Source: Atherix ibis (lineage: Eukaryota > Arthropoda > Insecta > Diptera > Athericidae). From it: a stretch of 64,000 nucleotides of DNA. The position numbers and the translations under genes are program-made. Below the pieces are notes generated by a model. It was given only the letters and a program-made list of their open reading frames with translations, did no database searches and was not told where the DNA came from. Positions 11,421 to 23,860 of the stretch are shown here, one piece after another. How positions within the stretch are numbered: position 1 is the stretch's first letter; each line of letters opens with the position of its first letter. The DNA is taken from the NCBI GenBank assembly GCA_958298945.1, contig OY282609.1:12630326-12694325 (forward strand). The letters run 5' to 3'.

Positions 11421-12546
11421 TTCAACGTTGTATTTTTCTAATAATTTCTAAGCTCGACAGATATCGGCGGTCAATCAACGCGTTAGAAATAGTACCGTTA
11501 CAAGATATTCAGGATGTCTTATACTTCAACCAGATACTTCAAACGACCATTCCATTTTTTTCACTATTTCTAATAAAGAAATCTTGGAGAAATTATTAAA
11601 AAATGTTTTCAAAAACTGTATTATGCGGATATAAATGCTAATTTATGGTCGGTCAGTCTCATAAGCTAACAAAGTTAAAAAAAAAAAAAGGTTGTAAAAA
11701 AACCTCCATATTTGTGGAGGGATGTGGGATTATTTTCCATTTATCTCTGGTTGAGTTGATAATTTTCAATCGTTTCTGCTTCTTAAGTAATTTAGTAAAT
11801 TTTTTTCCCAAAATGATTAGGGCCTTATAAATTATGATATATTTTTTTTATTTTCCTATTATACATTTAATTTATTATATAAAGAAAAGTTTTAAATTGA
11901 TATTCCTTTAAAAGTCATTATTGAAATATAGGAAAAAGTAGCGTCATTCTTAAATTTTTAGTGACAGTAATTCATTGTTAATAAGAAGGAGATCCTTTTT
12001 TTACTCAAAGATTTTCGATTTGATTTATTTAAATTCATTGTATGTTTGTTGTGAAAGTAATATAAAAAATTTCATTTACATAGAATGTCAGGTACTTTAT
12101 TATAATTATTTTTATTTCACATGTTTATCCAGAATTTTGTACATCAAGCAAATGGGTCTTATTCAATAGGTACACATACGTGTATGTATTTATGTATACA
12201 ATATGTACAGTAGAGTTATTTGGTTAAATTTTCTGTATTCAGTTTTTATAGTAGAGACATCAGAGACTCTCTTGACATTAATCTATTACATGGTACTCTT
12301 GTGTGCAATCAGGAAAAATAAGTCAAGATGGGATCTCATTAAGCTTCCAGCAAAGAATCATTATTTTGAAAAGATTTCTCCACTTAGCCATCTCCCATGA
12401 GCTCTATAAAAAGTTAAAGAACTTCTACAACCTTTCTAGTGATTACTCGTCAATTCAAGTAAATAATTTTATAATTAATTTTATACGAAATTTAACTGTA
12501 AAAAATTTTATTTAATGCTAATGAGCATTTCTTCTATTCTATTATT

Positions 12547-12584
<38 letters not shown>

Positions 12585-12932
12585 GACCGTTATTAGTCAT
12601 TCGGGAAATTTTTAAATACAGCTTCAAAATAAATAGAGTATTACATATAGAATATAAATTATCAATTAATATTAATTAATTGAATGAAATTTTCTATTAG
12701 CATTAGGATTTGTTATAGGATTGGGAAAAGCTTCCACTTAAGTACTAATTGATTTAGTTTGTTTCAACAAGTTAATATTAATCAACTTAATTAACAAAAC
12801 AAAAAAAAACCAATATACGTAATATATTTCTTTCATAAATATTTTTACCATAAGTTTATGAGCCATTGTTTTTATTGGAAAAGTACTATTAAATTTTTTA
12901 TGATAAGAGAAGGTAAACATTTTAAATATATA
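11421..12932. other. AT-rich spacer
   Basis: Nothing coding recognised apart from the (ATT)n microsatellite at 12541. Confidence 0.55.
12541..12584. repeat. (ATT)n microsatellite
   Basis: About 14 consecutive ATT/ATTATT units with one interruption. Confidence 0.95.
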
Positions 12933-13607
12933 TTGGGTTGGTGCAAAAGTTATGACGATTTTTTATGATCCCAGGTAAAAAAATTTTTTCTTCAGAAATG
13001 ATTAATAGTATCTTCTTTTAAATGATTGCATTATATAAAGGATGCTTTCCCTCAACTTTCTATTCAATTTTGGCCTGGCCAGAGTACAGTGAAGAGCCCT
13101 TGTATTGTTTCAAAATGTCGGTCGATAAAGTGCATTTACGTCATTGTTTACTTTATGAATTCCGTAAAGACAATACCGCGAGTGTGGCAACCAAAAACAT
13201 TTGCGAAGTGTATGGAACAGATGTCATCAAAGTTCGGCAGGCACAAAGATGGTTTACAAAATTCCGATCTGGGGATTTTTCACTAATTGATAAACCACGT
13301 ACCGGGCGGCCATTGAAGTCTGATGAGGACAAGTTAAAAATCATAATTGACACCAATTCATGTCTAACCACCAGGGAGATCGCGTCGATGATGGGAGTCA
13401 ACCAAACAACCGTATTTGAAGACATTTGAAGCGTATGAAAACATGAACCTTTTTTGCATCGTTTGGTAACGGGAGATGAGAAATGGGTCGTGTACAACAA
13501 TGTGACAAAGAAAAAGGCTATACCTGGACAAGCCCCATTGACAACTTCGAAAGCCGAAATCCACCAAAAAAAAGTTATGCTTTGTGTTTGGTGGGATTGT
13601 AAGAGTA

Positions 13608-14884
13608 ACAGTTCGGCTGAAAAGTTTATAAGGTAACACAGTAAAAATATTTTTTTTGCAAAATTCATTTTTATTATTCAACATAGTTCCCTGCGAGGGC
13701 GCTACAGCGATTTTAGCGATCTTCCAACTTTTCGATACCATTTTTATAGTACTCTTTCGATTTTGCCTCAAAATAGGCTTCAGTTTCAGCAATCACTTCA
13801 TCATCGGTCTTTAATTTCTTGCCAGCGAGCATTCTCTTGAGTTCTGCAAACAGGAAAAAGTCGCTGGTGGCCAGATCTGGAGAATACGGTGGATGGGGAA
13901 ACAATTCGTAGCCCAATTCATTGAGTTTCACAATCGTTTTCGTCGACTTGTGACACGGTGCATTGTCTTGGTGAAACAACACTTTTTTCTTCTTCAAATG
14001 ATGCCGTTTCTTAGCGATTTCTTTCTCAAACGATCCAATAACGCTATATAATAGTCGCTGTTGACCGTCTGTCCCTTCTGGAGATAGTCAATGAATATTA
14101 TACCATGCGCATCCCAAAATACAGACGCCATCACCTTGCCAGCCGACTGTTGCGTCCTTCCACGCTTTGGATTCGGTTCGTCGCCCGCTCTCCACTCTGC
14201 CGACTGCCGATTGGACTCTGGAGTGTAGTGACGGAGCCATGTTTCATCCATTGTCACATATCGACGCAAAAATTCGGGTTTATTGCGCTTTAACAGCTCC
14301 AAACACTGCTCAGAATCATCAACACGTTGTTGTTTTTGGTCCACAGTGAGCTCACGCGGCACCCACTTTGCACACAGCTTTCGCATGCCCAAATATTCAT
14401 GCACGATATGTCCAACACGCTCTTTCGATATCTTCAGAGTCTCAGCTATCTCGCTCAACTTCACTTTACGGTCATTTAAAATTATTTTGTGGATTTTTTT
14501 GATGTTTTCTGCCGTAACCACCTCTTTTGGGCGTCCACTGCGTTCTGCATCAACTGTGCTCGTACGACTAGTTCGAAATTGACGAAACCAATATTCCACA
14601 GTTGAAATAGCTGGAGCAGAGTCCGGATAACGTTTGTCAAACCATGCTTTGGTTTCCACTGTATTTTTTTACATAAAAAAGCAATGCTTTATCAATACAC
14701 GAAATTCGTCTTTATTCATTTTTTTTTTCAATAACAAAAGTTGCTTCACTCAAAATGCTATATCTCACGAACCAATCGACCGATTGCTGTCAAATTTTGA
14801 CAGGAATCATTTGTGATAATTAAGTAGATTTTTGCAAGAGGCGCCATCTAGACGTTAACCTTATAAACTTTTCAGCCGAACAGT
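13608..14884 (-). mobile_element. Irritans/Himar-like mariner nested inside the cecropia-like mariner
   Basis: A 1277-bp element with TA at 13606-13607 and 14885-14886. Its inverted repeats are ACAGTTCGGCTGAAAAGTTT on the left and ACTGTTCGGCTGAAAAGTTT inward from the right, close to irritans-group ends. It sits antisense to the transposase it interrupts. Half of a second copy, at the identical junction, is present at 31634-32179. Confidence 0.95.
13674..14719 (-). pseudogene. Irritans/Himar-like transposase, few lesions, catalytic triad intact
   Basis: An ATG at 14719 gives MNKDEFRVLIKHCFF, then a stop (GAA to TAA when compared with the 31.8-kb copy). The frame reopens at METKAWFDKRYPDSAP and runs 221 codons. 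It covers the HTH (GRPKEVVTAENIKKIHKII), the signature WVPRELTVDQKQQRVDDSEQ, and MDETWLRHYTPESNR. A frameshift near 14010 separates the last part: FHQDNAPCHKS, YSPDLATSDFFLF, YFEAKSKEYYKNGIEKLE. One further stop (TAT to TAA) lies eleven codons before the normal end. The motifs match the irritans subfamily that includes Himar1. All three Asp are present, but at least three lesions inactivate it. Confidence 0.92.
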
Positions 14885-15378
14885 TATTGTGTATTTTGAA
14901 CTCTTGGAACGCAATCAGACAATTACAGCAGGACGATATTGTCAGCAATTATCCAAATTGAACATCGCTCTTCAAAAGGATAGACCAGAATTGTTAAACA
15001 GAGAAGGAGTAGTGTTTCATCACGACAACGTTGTTGACCCAACACAATCTAAGTGAGTTGAATTTGGATGTTATCAAGCATGCACCGTATTCTCCAGATC
15101 TTGCTCCTTCCGATTTTCATTTATTCCGATCACTGCAAAATTTTTTAAATGATAAAAAATTTGATACAATAGAGCAGGTAAAAACATCCTTTACTACATT
15201 TTTCGCATCAAAATCCATGTAATTTTACACTAATGGTATTAATAAGTTGATAGAAAGATGGGAGAAGGTTATAAGAACGGATGGTAATTATATTATTGAT
15301 TAAATAAATAATACAAATTAAAAAAAAAATGTTTTATTGTATATGTAAAAAACGGTCATAACTTTTGCACCAAACCAA

Positions 15379-16739
15379 TATAATAAAAGAATATCCAATT
15401 TGCACTTTGGTAAGTAAACTTAAATAAAAAATGAATAAAATAAAGATTATGTATAAAAAATAGCATATTTGAAATATTGTAATTATCACAAGACTTCTTA
15501 CAAGATCGATGATATCTTTTGTGATAATTTTTGATGAGTTTTTCGCAAATTTTGAAATGTAATTCGATCATTATTTAACGAATTTTGGTTTTTAAATAAT
15601 CTACAATTTTCACTAAATACTGTATAAAGTAAGATTTTATAGTAAAATAAGATTTTTTGTATAGTTTTACAAGAATATGTCTAACGACGTTAAATCGATA
15701 TAACCAAATCTCGAAATTATCATATGACAAAAGGTAACCTTCTCTCATTATTAATTTTCAATGAATACAGCGGCTTCTTTACTTTTCGCTGATACAGTAG
15801 CTTTTTTATGATGGAATTTTAGAGCCTTATTAAATATTGCAATTTTACTTACTAACGTATCCACAGAGCGAGGACTATGTATTATCGCTGAACAAGTAAT
15901 AATATCTGAAAATGTGAAATGTTGCTAAGTAGGAATTATTACTTTTACAGTAAATTTTCACAATTTTAACAATGTTAGTTGATCTATAATATAAAATGGC
16001 ATACTTTAAGTTAAAGAATTTTTATCTTTTATTATAGATTTATTTGATAACAGTTGTTTAACATAATTTTTCTTTCCGAACCACAAAATATATTTGAGCC
16101 TATAAATCTAGTAAAGTTTCCTATTATTTTTATTTGAGTATCCTTTTAAAGTCTATAATATTTTCTCAATCATCATATAAATAACAACAATACAAACAAA
16201 TTGTACATAAATCTTTTGACGTATTGAAGTGTAAAAGTACCTGCCGCCTACAACTTAAGGGGTTCAGATTTAACAGTCAAATAATAAAAATCAATAGGAA
16301 AGTATTCGAATTATTACAGTTCAATAAACAAATAGTTTTATATTTATATGTAAATATATTTTTCAATGATTGTATAAAATATATAATATGTATTTTTTTT
16401 TTTATTAATAACCATTCATATTTGGGGTTATATTAAATTTAATTGCCGTGTAATGGAAATATCGTTAAATGGTGTGTAAAATTTATAAAATATTATTTTT
16501 GGGCATATGTATTTACTTTTAGAGAAAATATTTTAATTCTAATTTTTTTATTAGAAAATTATGAACAATTTCAAATTATTTAAGTGGTTTTTTATTTATA
16601 TTTTGTATTTTTAGGTTTAAGTTAATTAAACTTAACTAAATGCGAAAAAATATCAAAATTTAGATTTTTCCCAAAATTTTAAGATTTTTTATTTTTTTTA
16701 TTTTTATTTGACAGGTTTTTCATTTCTACGATATTGTAC
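15379..16739. other. AT-rich spacer
   Basis: No gene or element recognised. Confidence 0.55.
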
Positions 16740-18325
16740 AATAACACATATATGCATTTATACACATAGACATGAGACACAGCCGCTCCTATGGAGCATA
16801 TAGCGGCACTAGAGACTCTGTGAACTCTCTCCATCTGCTTCTGTCTTGGTCTTGCCTTTTCACTTCCGACCATGACTTGCCAATTTGTTGGTGTTCGCGC
16901 TCGACTGATCTTCTCCAAGTGGTCCTTGGTCGCCTTCTGCTGCGATTGCCCTGTGGGTTCCAATCTAGTGTCATCCATGCTATGTCCTAAGGTGGTTTTG
17001 GCAAGGTGTGGCCAATCCAACTCCATTTCCTGCGTTTTTGCTTCGTGTCAGCTAGCAGGGGTATTTGCTTCGTGAGAAGAAGCAGTTCATCGTTCGTTAT
17101 CCAGTTCGGCCAGAAGATCCTGCTTATACGCCTCAAGCATCTGTTCACAAATGTTTGAGGCTTACGAGTCGTGCTGTCGGTTACTTTCCATGTTTTGCAG
17201 CCGTACAGCAGGACTAGCTGGACGTTTAAACTGAATATTCGAAGTTTGAGTGCTATGGAGAGGTGGTTGGAACGCCACACGTTCCCAAGTGAGGTGTACG
17301 CTTGTCGCGCCTGGTTGATGCGCGTTTGAATGTCTGTTTCAGTTCCACCATCCTTGCTGAGCATGCTGCCAAGGTAACAGAACTTTTCGACATCTTCAAC
17401 TTGGGTACCGTTTAGCATCAAGGGCCTCTCGCAGGTGGCGCCGATACGCATCAATTTGGTCTTCTTAATGTTAATTCTCATCCCCACTTCTTCGGCGTTG
17501 GTGGCCAGAGCATTCAGTTTCTTCTGAATGCCTTTGAAGCTGTGGGACATGAGGCATATGTCGTCGGCGTAGTCCAGGTCGTAGAGCTTCTCACGCAGTG
17601 TCCACTGGATACCGTTGCTGGCTGTGTTGTTAGTGCGTTGAAGGACTAGGTCTAGGGCGTTTATGAAGAGGATAGGCGAGATTACGCAACCCTGCCTGAC
17701 TCCTCTCGAGATGTTGAATGGATCGCTGTTTCGTCCTTTGAAGCGCACTCTACACGGGGCCTCGGGGTATAGTTCTCAGATGAGATCGATGATGGCCTGT
17801 GGGATGCCTAGTTCAGGCAGAGCACTCCAGATGGCGTCGTGAGAAATTATGTCGAAGGCTCTTTCGTAGTCAACGAAGAGAAGATAGAGCGGGCTGTTCC
17901 ATTCGTTCGACTGTTCAATGATCATTCTTAGGCTGCTGATGCGATCAACATAGGAGCGGTTTCGTCTAAAGCCAGACTGCTCATTACGAAGGGAACTTTC
18001 CACTATTGGAGTGATGCGAGTCAGGATGATTGAGGCGATTAGTTTCTAGATGGTGTTCAGCAGAGTGATTCCCCTCCAGATTTTGCAATCGCCATGGTCG
18101 CCTTTCTTCGGGATGGTGATAATTACTACTTCTTTCCAGCTGTCCGGGATGTGGCATTGTGTCCAGGCTTCTGCGATTATAGGATGCAACAGCGAGGCCA
18201 AACTTCAGAACCTCTGGAGCCAGGTTGTCAGGTCCGGGTGCTTTGCTGTCCTTAAGCTTGTTGACTGCTGTTGTGATCTCCATAATCGTGGGAGGTGTTA
18301 TTGGGATGGAGTCCCACCCCAATGG
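16740..18325 (-). mobile_element. RTE-like LINE, 5' truncated
   Basis: A contiguous block of moderate GC content holds the RT through the 3' end of a non-LTR element on the minus strand. It starts within the RT N-terminal region (MEITTAVNKLKDSKAPGPDN). After the final stop at 16789 it runs into a short tail with ATAAATGCATATATG-type sequence. No target-site duplication was identified. Confidence 0.82.
16789..18322 (-). pseudogene. RTE-like reverse transcriptase (few lesions)
   Basis: Motifs in order: KLKDSKAPGPDNLAPEVL; a frameshift near 18190; SSLRNEQSGFRRNRSYVDRI; LLFVDYERAFDIISHDAIWS; a TGA near 17777; FNISRGVRQGCVISPILFIN. The catalytic block LYDLDYADDICLMSHSFKG is intact, followed by CYLGSMLSKDGGTETDI and VLLYGCKTWKVTD. 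After WSWIGHTLPKPP there is a TAG, then WNPQGNRSRRRPRTTWRRSV to the terminal LVPLYAP. The short WIGH and RRRPRTTWRR tail is typical of RTE-like elements. It is the best preserved LINE RT in the window. Confidence 0.85.
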
Positions 18326-19159
18326 TAAAGTTTAAGATTAATTGTCCAAAAATGAAATGATTAAAAATTCAAAATTACAAATTTCATGGAAAACTGGCAA
18401 ATTTTTATTAGTTTTTCTGATTAAAAATTTTATATTTAATAATTTCTAAAGTTTTATGTTAACTTGTGAGGTTTTTTCTGTTTATCCAGTCATATTTTCA
18501 ACTGGGTAATCAAATTAAGTATGCGATAATTTTTATTAAAACTAAAGATTTTCTATTTTATTTTTCCATAAATAATTAAAATGACTGTATTTTTAATTTT
18601 TTTTAAGCTTATCAATATCAACAAAATTAAGTTTTTTTATTATTTAAAAAATTGAAAAAATATGTATTCTGCCTTATCAAAATTTAAAAAAAATTTAAAA
18701 AGTTATTTTTTTTTGCGGACATTAATTGGCTGATTAACATATTGGATAGGGGTTCGGGAATTTTGAGGTTGTTAGCAATTTTTAATTTGCCGTACCTGCT
18801 AACCAAATGGCAAATGACACCTTTGGCCATTCGAAGACACACAAACAATACAAGTAACGAAAGGTTTCTTTTGAAACATTGGCCAATCATTGCCCAACTA
18901 GTCGACTCGACAATCTTACCAAAACTTTTCGGATAGAAGAGGCGCTTTTACACATAATTTCCTTATTGGACACCCGCCACTTCCCATCTACTCATCCAGT
19001 GATGTTCAACACACGATAGCACATCACCTCATCCCTTAGGATCCATCACCTCATCCCTTTGAGATCCTTATCATCTTTTCTAAGTCCTCTCTTTAATTTC
19101 TTAAAATAAACAAATATGATATAAAAAATCTTACCTTCTATAACTGGTTCATTCAACTA
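18326..19159. other. Spacer with minor repeats
   Basis: AT-rich, with a short direct repeat of catcacctcatccctt near 19023-19065. No gene seen. Confidence 0.5.
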
Positions 19160-19440
19160 ATCAAAGAACGATTCCATCGAACCAAATGGCCTCATATAGG
19201 TTGTCAACTACATCCCAGGTACAGTCTTAGGACTGGAGGTAAGGGATAATGGAATTCCGGGTGCTTTTATTGCAGATGATAGTAGAGGTCATCTCCCGGA
19301 TACAGTTAGGGTAACAAGCTTGTTAACTGGTTACTGACTGTTACCTGATAGATGGAGCTGATTAGGCGCAGGACCAGGTTGAGACCACTCACAGCAGAAA
19401 TTTACGGAATACTGAATGTTTGCCTGTTTCATTCATAGGG
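19160..19440 (+). repeat. Dispersed repeat shared with 47740-47990
   Basis: Blocks such as gcagatgatagtagaggt and aactggttactgact occur here and, slightly diverged and in the same order, at 47868-47940. I do not recognise a protein in either. At 47740 the sequence lies immediately upstream of the R1-like copy; here it lies upstream of the GAAGAT array. Confidence 0.6.
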
Positions 19441-19955
19441 CACAAGATATGGTTGAGAAGAAGAAGACAAAGGAGAAAAGGAAGAAGATAAAGAAGATGG
19501 CGAATATAAAGAAGTTGAAGCAGACGAAGAAGATAGAAAAAATGAAGAAGGTGAAGTAGGTGAAGAAGGTGAAGAAGATGAAGTAGATGAAGCAAATGAA
19601 GAAAATAAAAGAGGTGAAGAAGATGAAGAAGATGAAGAAGATGAAGAAGATAAACGAGATGAAGAACCTGAAGAAGATGAAGAAGATGCAAAGAATGAAG
19701 TAGAAGCAAAAGATGAAGAAGATCAAGAAGATGGAAAGTAGAAGAAAACGAAGCAGATGAAGAAGATAAAAAATGTTAAGAAGATGAAGAAGATGAAGAA
19801 GATAAAGGAGATGAAGAAAATGAAAGAGATGAAGAAGATAAACGAGATGAAGAAACTGAAAAAGATGAAGAAAATGAAAAGAATGAAGTAGAACCAAAAG
19901 ATGAAGCAGATGAAGAAGATAAAAAAGATGGATTATATAAAGAAGATAAAGAAGA
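19440..19955. repeat. GAAGAT-type low-complexity array 2
   Basis: About 515 bp of degenerate GAAGAT units, again with a GGTTGAGACC-containing left flank (19377 onward) resembling that of array 1. The shared flank suggests both arrays belong to the same dispersed repeat and did not arise independently. Confidence 0.92.
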
Positions 19956-20386
19956 TGAGTGCCATAGGGCGGATGTAGGGATAGACCAGGGAGAGATTCA
20001 CCATCTAAGTTTCTCCCACCAATGTCGATGGTCGGGATCACCTTTTTTTTCTTTTTTGGTCTCTTCTTATTCTTTTTCTTTTTTTAAGGAATTTAATATC
20101 TTCCTAATTTTTCCTTTTATAGATTTTCTTTTCGATCCAATTTAACCTTCCCAATTTTTATACCTTCCCTCTCAATGCATATTGCTTTCCTTTTTTACTC
20201 GAATATTTTTTAAAATTTTTTTTTTATTAGTTTTTGCCATTTTTGCAACTTTCTTTTTCTTTTTCTGCCACCGACTATATAACACCTCCAGATGGTGGTG
20301 TTATATCCTCTATATGTTTCGGTATGATTTTTTATGGCAACGATAAGTATGTCGGAGCACATCTCTTCTAAAATTTCCAACCACGA

Positions 20387-20402
20387 CCCCCCCCCCCCCC
20401 CC
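20387..20402 (+). repeat. C16 homopolymer
   Basis: Sixteen consecutive C in an otherwise AT-rich region, preceded by a short hairpin (tataacacc / ggtgttata near 20278-20305). Function unknown. Confidence 0.95.
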
Positions 20403-20524
20403 TTTCAATCTCCGCATAAAACTAACGACAAGCATAATTAGCAGAATAATGTAACCTGAGTAATGTCGTCATTGGAAAAACTCGTGTAGAACTTCACATT
20501 CAGGAGATTTTTAATTTTTATCTA

Positions 20525-21753
20525 CGAGGATCGTTCAATAAGTCCTTCGAAAAAGATGGAAAAAAACTGTTTTTAAAAAAAAAAAATTTTATTTTTCAAC
20601 ATAATAACCTTTTAGCTCTATACACTTTTCCAACCGTTTTTCCAAAATTTTTATCCCGTCCAAAAAATAGGATTTCGGAAGTTCTACAAAATACTCATAC
20701 GTTTGAGCAATGACGTCCTCGTTGGAAGTGAACCGTCGTCCGCCAAGCCATTGCTTCAGATTGGGGAAAAGAAAATAGTAACTCGGGGCCAAATCTGGTG
20801 AATAAGCGGGATGCTGCAACAATTCCATTCTCAATTCCACAATTTTGGCCATGGAAACAGCCGCAGGTATGCACACGCGCATTGTTCTGATGCAAGAGGA
20901 TTTTTTTCTTCTTCGGATGGGGGCGTTTTTCTTTGATTTCCTCGCTCAACCGTTGCAAAAACGACGCGTAATACGCTCCTGTTATTGTTTTTCCTTTTTC
21001 CAAGTAGTCGATAAAAATGATGCCCTGCGAATCCCAAAAGACCGTGGCCATCACCTTGCCGGCCGATGGCACAGTTTTTGCCTTCTTCGGAGCCCGTTCA
21101 CCCTTGAAAATCCACTGTGATGACTGTCTCTTCGTTTCTGGAGTGTAGTAGTGTATTCAGGTTTTGTCCACAGTGAGATATCGACGAAGGAATTCGGCAG
21201 GATTACGATGAAAGAGTGCCAACATAGCCTCAGAGTCCACTACACGATTCAGTCTCCTCTGAGAGCAAACGCGGCACCCATCTTGCCGAGATTTTTTTCA
21301 CAGACAATTTTTCATGCAAAATTGAAGCGACTGTACCTTGTGATATGCGCATGGCCTCAACTAATTTGCGCACTGTAATTCGCCGATCGTTCAAAATCAA
21401 ACCTCAACTGGGCGTCCTGAATGATGTTCATCTTTTGTGGATGAACGGCCACGTTTTAATTCATTCACCTAATTATAAACCGTCGCAAACACAGGTGCAG
21501 ATGTGCCATGAACTGCATCCAACTCGGCTTTGATTTCTTACGGGCTTAAGCCTTTCAAATGGAAATGTTTGATGACAGCCCTAAACTCGCTTTTTTCCAT
21601 TGTTATGCACAAATAAATGTCGTTAACTTTAATCGACGATAGAAATTAACCTACGTTATGGATCGAGCTGAAATTTTGACAGCTTTCCTGTCGATAATGC
21701 TACTTACGAGAGCAATTTCTCGGATTTTCTAAGGACTTATTGAACGACCCTCG
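20525..21753 (-). mobile_element. Mariner, family C, copy 1
   Basis: A 1229-bp element with TA at 20523-20524 and 21754-21755. Terminal repeats are CGAGGATCGTTCAATAAGTC on the left and CGAGGGTCGTTCAATAAGTC inward from the right. It is in inverted orientation relative to the two other family C copies (29189 and 62543). Confidence 0.95.
20589..21600 (-). pseudogene. Mariner family C transposase, copy 1 (second catalytic Asp lost)
   Basis: The frame starts at an ATG at 21600 (MEKSEFRAVIKHFHLKGLSP). It carries several stops and frameshifts in the HTH half. The catalytic half is readable: RRYLTVDKT, WIFKGERAPKKAKTVPSAGK, VFWDSQGIIFIDYLEKGKTI. The second catalytic aspartate is replaced (HQNNARVH instead of HQDNARVH) and a frameshift follows immediately. 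The final part (DLAPSYYFLF to YYVEK) has also lost its Asp (SYY instead of SDY). The C-terminal stop at 20589 is intact. Confidence 0.9.
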
Positions 21754-21755
21754 TA

Positions 21756-23860
21756 AATTTATACCTTGCCTTATATTATTTTTCATACCATAACATAATT
21801 GAGATGCGTGCAACTTCCTGGGGCTGGTGAAATCCATTACTGGAGAGGTCTGTTTTGAGTGTTGATTTGGCGTATCTCAATCCCTATGGTCGTAGGTGCG
21901 TATGCCACGTTAAATAACATTACACTAATGTTCAAAACTATCAGCTCTCCTTTTTTTAATATCGACTCTATAAATGTCAGTATTTTATTTTCAACATTAA
22001 TTTAGCTATCACGTTATCGACTTCTCAGCTAATTTATAATTTAATAATAATATACCAACTTGTTAGCAGTCACGCACTAAATTTCCTTGTAAAGTTTCGA
22101 AATAGAAAAACAATAGAAAACACGCAATCTCAGATGTCCATCTAAGACCATTCACTATATTCATCCCTGATACATTTAACCTATACTCCTTTCGGTCAGT
22201 TTTACATATCTTCCATTTCGACAATATTCAGAAAAAATATTTACTTCTCAAAAGTATCGATTACTAACAAAATAGATTATATAAATTTTTAATTACTGCA
22301 TGGCAACAATTTTCTTGTTGGTATTATCGTCACATTTAATCAATTTAATAAATGATTATTAAAATAACAAAATATTGTATATAAATGAGATGTTTTCAAA
22401 TATAAATCATTAAAGAAAATGAAACAACATAAATATCTGAACAAGGTCCAAATTAGCTTTAGGCAATACGCTGTCATATAGAGTATTTTTTGATAATGCA
22501 AATCTTGGTAACATATTCCTTCTTTATAGACACTTTTTAGATCTGAGGTAATCATTTTTCTAAACATAATTTGAATATTATTAAATAAATAAAAATAAGA
22601 AAATAAATCCAAATTTATTAGCCTGCAGTCTTGTATACACGTAAGTACATACAAGGACTATTTTCCCAGATTTAATGTTATGGTAGAGATTTTCTGGAAA
22701 ATTGAATGGAGAAGAAAAATGCTTGAATAACGTCTACCTAATATACCCTTATAATGTGTCCAGGAATTATATTTTTCTTTTTGTAGTTATAATAGATGTT
22801 TAGAATATTATTATAAATTGTCTTTTATACAATATAAAAATGTATCATGTTTGTTAATTTTGAAAACAATTTAAAAGTACTTTGCTTTCATTATTTTGAT
22901 GGAATTTAAATATTATTTCTAAAAATTTTGAAAAAATCAATATAAATTTTAATAGATACTTAATTAATTGTTATCACTATTAGTAAATATTTACTTTTTG
23001 ATTGTGGAGAGAAAAGAATTTAACTAATAATTCAAAGAAAGATATCGCAAAATCATTAAAATATAAAAAAAAATTTATCTACGTATAAGCATTACAATTT
23101 GATGGCTTCTTTTGCGTGTATGTTAAACTTGAAAGTCTGTTTATAAAAAAGAGAAATGTCCTTTGTACATTAGGAAAAGATTACATACGGAATAGTAACC
23201 AGAATTTTTTTTTTGAAGACCTTTTCTATTCTTATCATATAACCATTTCTTCATTTTATTAACAATTGTCCTGTTGTCCCTTTTATTTTTTCAGCTAATA
23301 TTTTCCGTTTTTTTTTTTCGACTTGGTTAAAAATTATTCAACGTCTATAATTTGAATTTTATTCTTTTTTAAGAAATAATATATACCAAAAGAACAAAAA
23401 AAAAATGAATCTTAGATAAGAAACGTTTTTTTCTTTATATTTAACTGAATACTGCTGGTTATTTATTTGTAAAAAGAATGGAAGGATAATACAATATACA
23501 AATAAGGAATGAATAGAGACCATTTTCTCTGTGGTTTGTGATAAGATAAAACATACATTATCAAGGATTGCCTGGGGATTTTTTTTTAAATTGTCGATTT
23601 AAATGCTTTTAATGTTTTCTCTTGTAACTAACTTTATTTTGTAAGAAGAAAATATTATAGGAGAAAAAATTTAAGACGAAGACGTTTTAACCGTCATCAA
23701 AGTTGTACAATTCTATGAAAATGCGTTCTTGACTTTATTTAACAAAAGAAATTTAAGTTATAGTGAAATAAATTGACTTTAATAAATATTACTAAAAAAT
23801 TATAATGCATTTATGTTAAAAATGTAATTGATATGGCAAAAACCATTGGAAAATTTTATC
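21756..23860. other. AT-rich spacer
   Basis: About 2.1 kb with no recognisable gene or transposon. Confidence 0.55.

Larger units (their letters stand above)
13115..15303 (+). pseudogene. Cecropia-like mariner transposase, split by a nested element
   Basis: An ATG at 13115 opens a frame with HTH-like LYEFRKDNTASVATKNICEV and GRPLKSDEDKL, which stops near 13429. About 60 codons of the normal linker appear deleted there. It resumes as HRLVTGDEKWVVYNN and KVMLCVWWDCKS up to 13607, where the inner mariner lies. On the far side (from 14885) the frame continues as IVYFELLERNQTITAGRYCQ and FHHDN, then frameshifts near 15030. LNLDVIKHAPYSPDLAPSDF follows, an internal stop falls after FASKSM, and the frame ends at YIID. 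Removing the inner element and one TA restores the reading frame across the junction exactly. Confidence 0.88.
12933..15378 (+). mobile_element. Cecropia-like mariner carrying a nested mariner
   Basis: The outer element has TA at 12931-12932 and 15379-15380. Its terminal repeats are TTGGGTTGGTGCAAAAGTTA on the left and TTGGTTTGGTGCAAAAGTTA read inward from the right. These resemble the ends of cecropia-group mariners such as Hsmar1. It totals 2446 bp, of which 1277 bp plus a TA duplication are the inner element at 13608-14884. A second, incomplete copy in the opposite orientation starts at 31141. Confidence 0.92.

Noticed and set aside
13153..13792. Minus-strand ORFs of 171 and 142 codons over the nested mariner boundary
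   Set aside because: They cross the insertion junction and are antisense to the mariner transposase; no independent motif.
19389..20041. 202- and 106-codon ORFs over the second GAAGAT array
   Set aside because: Same reason as for the first array; they read through repeat units into unrelated flanks.
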